Source: Endomychus coccineus (Eukaryota; Arthropoda; Insecta; Coleoptera; Endomychidae). Taken from it: a stretch of DNA of 64,000 nt. The first letter of the stretch is position 1, and each line of letters begins with the position of its first letter. A program made the position numbers and the translations under genes. Below, one piece after another: positions 57,241 through 64,000 of the stretch. The stretch is taken from the NCBI GenBank assembly GCA_958510875.1, contig OY294069.1, forward strand, positions 177,116,868-177,180,867, in the 5' to 3' direction. The notes under the pieces were generated by a model. It was not told where the DNA came from. It saw only the letters and a program-made list of their open reading frames with translations, and searched no databases.

Positions 57241-58540
57241 CTGACCATGGGAAGCACAATAGGCCTAAGTGGCCTAAGTGCCTTGATGATGATAATTTTC
57301 TAGTCAAATAGTTAATACAACCCAAGGTAATTGTTTCCAAAGTTAGCGGTATTTCGATTTAAACACTTGAGCTCTTAAAGTATAAAAGTAGAAAATTATT
57401 TGTTTTGTGTGGAGCTAAAACTCATTTCAATTTCAAATCAAAACTTTGGTGATCATCGAATTTTTTGTTACTTTAAACATGAGGCACAGATAGAAACGGT
57501 TTCAGGGACCTGAAATGAACCCAATTTCAATTAGTAAACATCTAATAAAATAAACATTCAACTCCAAAAGAATATATTTCAAGTCCTGCCTGTACGTAAA
57601 CAAGTGTATCTCATTTACGTTTATGCATAAACATCCCCGCGGCATTGTTTTTTTCTTCATGTTTTCACAAGAAAATTCTAATTGGGACTTCTAAGAGGGA
57701 ACGTTAATCTGTTCTGGCATGTCGTTAATAGTTGAACTGATACAATATTGAATGGTAAGTAGGAGAGCTATGAAGATCAAAAGTGATAATATTCGCTGCG
57801 GTTGTGAAAGTACATTTTTTTACACTGCCTTTGAAACCGCTAATTATTTCATAGACGGCAATTGCATTAATAAACTTACTTTTAACCAACATGCTTCAAA
57901 GTGTATCAACCGTTGATAAACTGCACTATAAGTCTGACTATAATTTGGTTGCCGAAAATCGTCTCTTCATTTATTTATTTATTTATTCATTTAATCTTAC
58001 ACTGATCAACAGATATAAACTCAATTAAAAATCAGGACAATGCATTATAAAATTAATATACAAACAACTATTATCTAAATTGAATCTAAATAACCTAATC
58101 ATACTCAAGTCCGAGAAGAGACAAACTCACAAAGAAAAAGAAAATAGCCAAAAATATTTATCACAGAAATGTATAAAGAGGAAAAGAAAAAAGAAAGGGC
58201 TGAAAAGTATGAATACTGTTCCATTGCTGTAGAAGAGCAATCTGTTTTAGGCTAGAATTGAAAATATCATATCTAGTATGAGTGTCATTGGTGTTATAGG
58301 CATGGCACATGCAAAATAATGAAGATAATTTGAGTATGTTAGTACGAGGAGTTTGGAGTTAGAAAGTATTTACAGACCGGGAGTTTAGTCGAGGAACTAG
58401 GAAATTGACTCTTTCCAGCAACAAGGGGCAGTCAATTAGCAACTTGAACAAACTGGCCTGGAGTACAAAATTATTTCTGCGAGGAAGGGATTACATAATG
58501 AATCTATCTGACAGGAAAGAATTATGAATGATCCTGAGAG
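57241..58540. other. Unassigned sequence between two LINE relics
   Basis: No gene seen. A short TTTA microsatellite lies at 57968-57985. The minus-strand LINE at 58550 may extend into this stretch in decayed form. Confidence 0.4.
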
Positions 58541-58549
58541 GATAAATAC

Positions 58550-59530
58550 CGTCTCACCTGAAGCACAGGTATTTCAAAAAGCGGCGTTGAACAGATTCCA
58601 GGCCATCTCTATGAACAGCATAACCAAGGAACCAAATCGCGGATGCATACTCAAGCCGCAATCGCACAAATGTAACAACAATTTGAAAACGTCTATGTCT
58701 GAAAAATCACGACATCTTCGAACAATAAGCCCAAGTAGTCTGTTAGCAGCCTCAATCACAGACTCCAGATGAGAAACGAAGGATAGTTTGGGATCGAAAA
58801 TAACGCCGAGGTCTTTATAGGTTGCTGGTCTCTTAAGGATAGCACCGTCTACGTTGTAATCAAATATAGTCGAGTTGGTCTTATTTGTGTAAGACATATC
58901 GCAGCCCTTGTTAACCTTAAGAGACAGCTTGCTTACTGAAAACCAGACAACCATCATGTCAAGACGTCACTGAAGTAGATAACAATCACATGTGGATTTG
59001 ATGACAAAGAATGTTTTAAAATCATCGGCATATGAAATACTGAGTACACTTAGACCTATTGATATATCATTGACAAAGATGTTAAAAAACAGTGGTCTCA
59101 AAATTTATCCTTGGGGACACCTGAAGGAGCAAGGTATTCAACCGATCTCTGCCCATTTACCACGAAAAATTGCCGCCTATCTCCAAGATATGAGACGATG
59201 AAAGATAAGAGCTCCATAGAGAAACCAATTCCATCAAGTTTACATAGCAGAAGTCTGTGGTGAAGTCTGTCGAAGGCCTTGGATAGATCGGTATATATGA
59301 CATCGACTTGGAAGCCGGAATCCTCATCTTCAGCGATGTATTGTGTGATAGATGCCAGGTTGGTGGATGTGGAGCGACCTCTTACAAAATCGTATTGTAT
59401 ATTAAATGTGATGTAAATTTCCTGCAGGGTAGTCAACTTCACATCGCCATAGTCCATTTCAGGGGCAAAACCACGTGTGCCTTCCATTGAATTAATACAA
59501 TTCCGAAGCTTCCTAGGATCCTGCTTCAAA
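58550..59530 (-). pseudogene. Non-LTR reverse transcriptase relic (CR1/Jockey type)
   Basis: Minus strand, 5' to 3': ELRNCINSMEGT-like start, then FVRGRSTSTNLASITQYIAE, VDVIYTDLSKAFDRLHHRLL (first catalytic Asp box) and FIVSYLGDRRQFFVVNGQ. SGVP follows, then after a frame change a decayed SYADD region near 58990-59060, VSKLSLKVNKGCDMSYTNK, and YKDLGVIFDPKLSF. Frames are broken at about 59100 and 58960. No endonuclease part is visible upstream. Confidence 0.82.
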
Positions 59531-59539
59531 ATATTTTCG

Positions 59540-61610
59540 ATCGAGACAATGTACTTATAATAGGCAGAGTTCGTTTATGTCTTTTTAATCCCGTAATATG
59601 GAACCGCAAGATTTTGAAGTGAATTACAGGATTCTTTAAATCTGGCAAGTCCTCTATTAACAAAGGCAACAAGTAAATAATGTTGAGTGAGGATTAGACA
59701 TTTCTTGTAGAGGATACAATAATTTTAAACAAAGTATATTATTTTGCACAACCTGTACATTTTTCCTTTTTAACTGTACATCTGAAAACTATTCATTTTA
59801 GAAATAAATTGCTGTAAGGTATAATTTAAGCTGAATTTTATCATGCAACAAAAATCTCTTATTCCGGCTATAATAACAAGAGATACCTATAGCGTTATTT
59901 ACCTCACCCACCCTCATTGGGGTGTTTCCAGACGGAGTATTCATTTGTTAACTCGTTAATATTATAGACTACCAGGAATACTTTCACCTAGTATATTATT
60001 GGTTGTAATTTCCCCTTTCCCAAATCTAATCCTTCAAGTATATCGAGTTCTTCGAATCTTAGGTTTAAAATCCGTTTACGTCTTAGATAATGGCTGAATC
60101 GACGTCAAAAAGTGCTTCGTTTGAGTTAATATTCAATAGATACTATGGAGACGCATTTCACGAATCAATAATAACATGCATAATATCGAGAAGAACATTT
60201 TGAGGGGTTTTTCTGGATCATGAATGTGATGAATTATTGTTCCCGCACCTCTATAAACGACAAATCCTGAAAGTACTAACTCTATACTAGCATTAGGCGA
60301 TGATAAATACGAATTTGTGGATGTATTTGCATTTTACAAATGTGTAGGAGTAACACAAATTCCGCATAGTCATGAACTTCAGTATTATTAACCCCCCGAG
60401 CGTATTTGACCTTTATTTAAATGTTCAACTTAGAACTAGCATTGAGCAATGTACACTCATCCGGAAGTCACGACTTTACTAGATACTCTTCTTTAGGTTG
60501 CCCATACAACTAGCCTACTTGTCGACAGGACAATATTTCAGCTTGAAGTCATAATAATTGGTAATTAATTAATTAATTAATTATGAAAGCTATGTACCTT
60601 TTATTGCTGCACTTGGATTATTCGAATATTAGAACTAATCAATATGTTCGTCAAAAATCGGACGCTGACACAAAAAATTGTCAAACGAACAAATCTAGCA
60701 GTTGCTACAGATAGCAGAATATGCAGCAGTATTCCAACAACATGTCCAGAAAGAGCGGAAATTTCCACCAAACTTATACGAATTACTTTTTTCTAGAAGG
60801 AAGTATTCATGAACTACCACATGATTAACGGAATCATCCACTTTCACTACAAGGAAAATAGACGACCGATGAATGGAGAGTATTATGCGTCGTTATTGGA
60901 CCGGTCGAGCGACAAGATCAAGAAAGAAACACAGTTTTCTCCCATCGAGAAATGCACAGGTGCTACCTCCGCAGATTCAATCGATGCCACATCCTTTTGG
61001 CGTCATTTTCCTGTTTCCAAATATGAAGAAATTCCTCCTCAGATCAAACGATAAAGTCATCGCCGGAAAAATGCCTATTTCGAGGTTCTTCGTCACTTTC
61101 ACTTTTTGGACGACGGGACCAAGTCTGTATGTTGCAGGAATTGTGGAACATTTCCTAAACTCCTGCTTTTCTGGTTGATACTTCAATGTGAAATGAATAA
61201 CAAAGAATATTTTCACGAATAGACAGGGATATCTGAAATATTTACAACAACAACTCAAGTCACAAAACATCCAAGACTAGCAACTGGAGCAACCTACGTC
61301 ATATGAACCTATAATTCGACCATTGCATTCAATAAGAGCCCCAAATCTTTATTTATATTTATAATGAATAATATCCTTTGAGGTATGAGTGAATATTTGA
61401 CCATTCGCTGCATTTTCTCCAGAAAGGAGGATCGCACTAACCCCAATAAGCTGATATTAGGCACAACTATTCCCTTAAGGTCATCAATACCCATGGTCAG
61501 TACCACCCTCTTATGAGAAGATCAGGTGAGGTCCATTGCGAGAACTGCTTCCCAGAAATTTGGTTTTTATTCCGTGCCACGAGGTGCTTTACATCCCAGC
61601 AGCTCCTTAT
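59540..61610. other. Unassigned sequence
   Basis: No gene could be supported. Open frames at 60809-61178 overlap each other and show no family motif. Confidence 0.4.
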
Positions 61611-61616
61611 AATCTA

Positions 61617-62480
61617 CGAGGGCTATCCGAAAAGCAACCAAGTAACATTCATATCTTCGCGCCACAACACTCAGGCGACCTATGTAGGGTAAGAACGTCA
61701 CCAGTAACTCCTAACGTTCTCCTCAGATGCCTTAGTTACCAATGAGGCGCCTCAGTTCCCACGCAGCGTGTATTTGTTTACTACGTCTTTTTTGCATTCG
61801 TCAGATTTTGTTTATTGTTAAAAATGACGTAAAGAACTGAACAGCGAATTTTGTTTTAATCTTGGTAAAAGTTGTGTGGAAACTATTGAAATGTTACAAC
61901 AGGCCTATGGAGACGAGTGTATGGGCAAAATACAATCTGTTGACAGTGATCCTCGTTCTGATCGACCTTCGACGGGAACAACATCGGATAATGTCAAGCG
62001 TGTGCGAGTTGCGATTGGACAAGATCATCGTTTGACTGTGAGGGAACTAGAAGATGACCTTGGAATACCAAAAAGTACTGTTTGACGAATTTTAACCGAT
62101 ATTTTGGGAATGACTCGTGTGTGTGTGCAAAATTCATCTCAAAACTGCTCACAGAATCTTCGATTAGAAATTGCTTAGAACAATCTGGAAATGATCAATA
62201 TTGATGAAAATGTTCTCAAAAAGGTTATTACTGGTAATGAATCCTGAAAATGCCGCTTGGAGGACATCGATTCAACGACAAAAAGACTGTTGAAACTAAT
62301 GCGACGAATGCACGAAAGGCGATTTCAAAAACTGACTTTCAAAACTGCTTTAGTGGAAGCATTGATATGAGCGTTCAATCAAATGGGGTCTACTTTGAAG
62401 GATTCCACCAACCGCATGACGAAGAATAAGTCAAGCGTCGACAAGTCGAAAATTGTAATGCGTTCTAGTTGAAGATGGTA
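61617..62480 (+). pseudogene. Mariner-type transposon relic
   Basis: A TA dinucleotide is followed by CGAGGGCTATCCGAAAAGC at 61617, a mariner-like inverted terminal sequence. A decayed start at 61824 follows (MT, stop, RTEQR). The helix-turn-helix region then reads VETIEMLQQAYGDECMGK, a DSDPRSDRPST box and RLTVRELEDDLGIPKSTV. The part that normally joins YGDE to the DPRSGRPST box is missing. Downstream remnants (NLEMINIDENVLKKVITGNE, for the first DDD-region Asp) are broken. The 3' terminal repeat was not found. Confidence 0.75.
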
Positions 62481-62489
62481 CATCATAAA

Positions 62490-64000
62490 TGTCACATGAG
62501 ATTTTAGATTGTGGTGCCATTTATTTTATTTATTATTTTTGATTATAGTAAACTGGCGTAATAACGAAAGTTTAAGGTGAGCATAATATGGGTTCGTTAA
62601 AAACTTGCATTTTGCATTTGTCTATATACCTCTCGAACCTCTTCATAATTTAGCATTGCTGGTTCGAGGTACAAATGGAGAAATTCAAGTCGGCGAGATT
62701 TAAAACTGATAGTCTGTGGACTCGTTTAAGGTATAAGAAAGATTATAGAAAGTTAGTTGAATGTAGTGCGAGGGATTAGAATCATCTTCGAATAGTTGAA
62801 CGTGAATTTCGTTCTCTACGGTCTAGAATAGTTCGTTCATGGGATTATTGTTTGCAATTGTAAATCTGAAAATATCCATTTATTTAGGACAACGGAAAAG
62901 TAAACATTGGTTAACATTTCTGTTTGTTCAGCTTGTTTCGGATTATTAGATTGTGTGTTGTGTGCCCACTCACAAAATTATTCACGACCATGTTGAGTAG
63001 TTTCTTTTTTCGAAGTTTGGCAAATAACACAGGGGTAGGGCTACGATGAAATCATTAAGTGAAATGTTCGCTTCATATGCAAACGAAGCCGATACAATTG
63101 TGATTTCCCCTTTCATCACCTCTCGTTTCATCACCAACGCAAATTTTACCTGTTTTTCTCCCGTTTGGCACCTACAGAAAATATTTACATTAAACGTTCC
63201 CGTTTCATCACCTATAAACATGAAAATAACTTATATAGACAGACAAGGGCTCATTAGGTTTATTATGGCCTTTCAAACATCAATATCTAGATCTCACTTT
63301 TCCACACAAGAAAAGAGCATATACGGATTGTCAAATTATCCAATCTGAGAAAGGGAGGCCGGTTATTTTGTACCTATGATATGAATTTAGTCAAAAAAAG
63401 ATCTATATAGTTTATTCACGCTAAGAATGATGTGACGTCATGGATCAAGGTCAGTTATTGTTGTCAGATTGGGCAGGTTTTCAATGTTTTTGGAAACAAC
63501 TAACGATCTGATTCAATAAACTGTTTACAAACAAAATTAAGGGTTCTTTACTTATTCTATGAAATAAGATGAAACTATTTATAATCTTGAATGTAATCAA
63601 AGCTGTTGGTAATTACCAAAATAAAGTAAGTAGGTACCTAACATACATAATATTTCTACTTCCACCTGAAAGATTCAGATGAAGATATGGACAATTTACT
63701 TTCAACTTCAAGTCAATATTATTAATCCATACTGCAATATTAATGTATTATTATTCATAGAAAGAAACACTCGAAATATCCGATTATCAAAACATTCAAA
63801 TAAATGCACGATTTTGAAATATATTTTCAATTATCTCAGTAACACTAATATAGTAGGATGAATTTCACCAAATATTAGAGTTAGAATCCATTTCTGGAAC
63901 CATACAAGTTGAAGGATTATCTTGGATCATGTGGAACTGTTCTTCATTTTCTGTGGCAGACTTATCTGAATGATATTGATTTGGGTAAATTTTATTGAAC
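62490..64000. other. Unassigned sequence to window end
   Basis: AT-rich, no gene or repeat supported. Confidence 0.4.

Noticed and set aside
60809..61270. Overlapping frames on both strands
   Set aside because: They occupy different frames of the same DNA with no recognisable domain or splice signals.

Overview
The window reads as insect nuclear DNA: AT-rich, with long spliced introns, TTAGG repeats and a dense, mixed load of transposon relics. A beetle or related insect fits the transposon types, but nothing here fixes the species. No bacterial-type operons, rRNA, tRNA or CRISPR were seen.

The host genes are three members of the Osiris family (DUF1676 proteins of the secretory/endosomal pathway that act in cuticle formation), all on the minus strand as part of the usual Osiris cluster. 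Gene A has its first exon at 3159-3555 and runs off the left edge. Gene B is complete with three exons between 28132 and 35669 (241 aa). Gene C is complete with three exons between 41713 and 53935 (248 aa). Intron phases join exactly in B and C. Each start has a TATA-like box upstream.

Between and inside these genes lie mobile elements. From 4291 to about 13900 there is a block of telomere-repeat-associated non-LTR retrotransposons: a long R1/TRAS/SART-like element (L1, 5218-11013, intact EN-RT ORF2, broken ORF1), a decayed second copy (L2, from 12105), and two short non-coding elements (S1, S2) that share the long element's 3' tail. All are separated by TTAGG arrays and poly(A), in the order S-L-S-L. 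The S elements carry a conserved series of stem-loops and are the most unusual thing in the window. At 16040-17740 sits a Crypton-like tyrosine-recombinase element flanked by clusters of GTGAGAAA palindromes. Other relics include several non-LTR reverse transcriptase pieces, Penelope-like elements with hammerhead-ribozyme motifs, a DUF4817/DDE transposon split by a LINE fragment, a mariner relic, a large foldback family, a palindromic MITE family and several diverged tandem or inverted arrays.

The remaining sequence (much of 1-3140, 31.3-32.4, 34.3-35.4, 35.7-37.6, 42.7-45.0, 47.6-51.4, 52-53.7, 54-55.7, 59.6-61.6 and 62.5-64 kb) shows no gene I can support.
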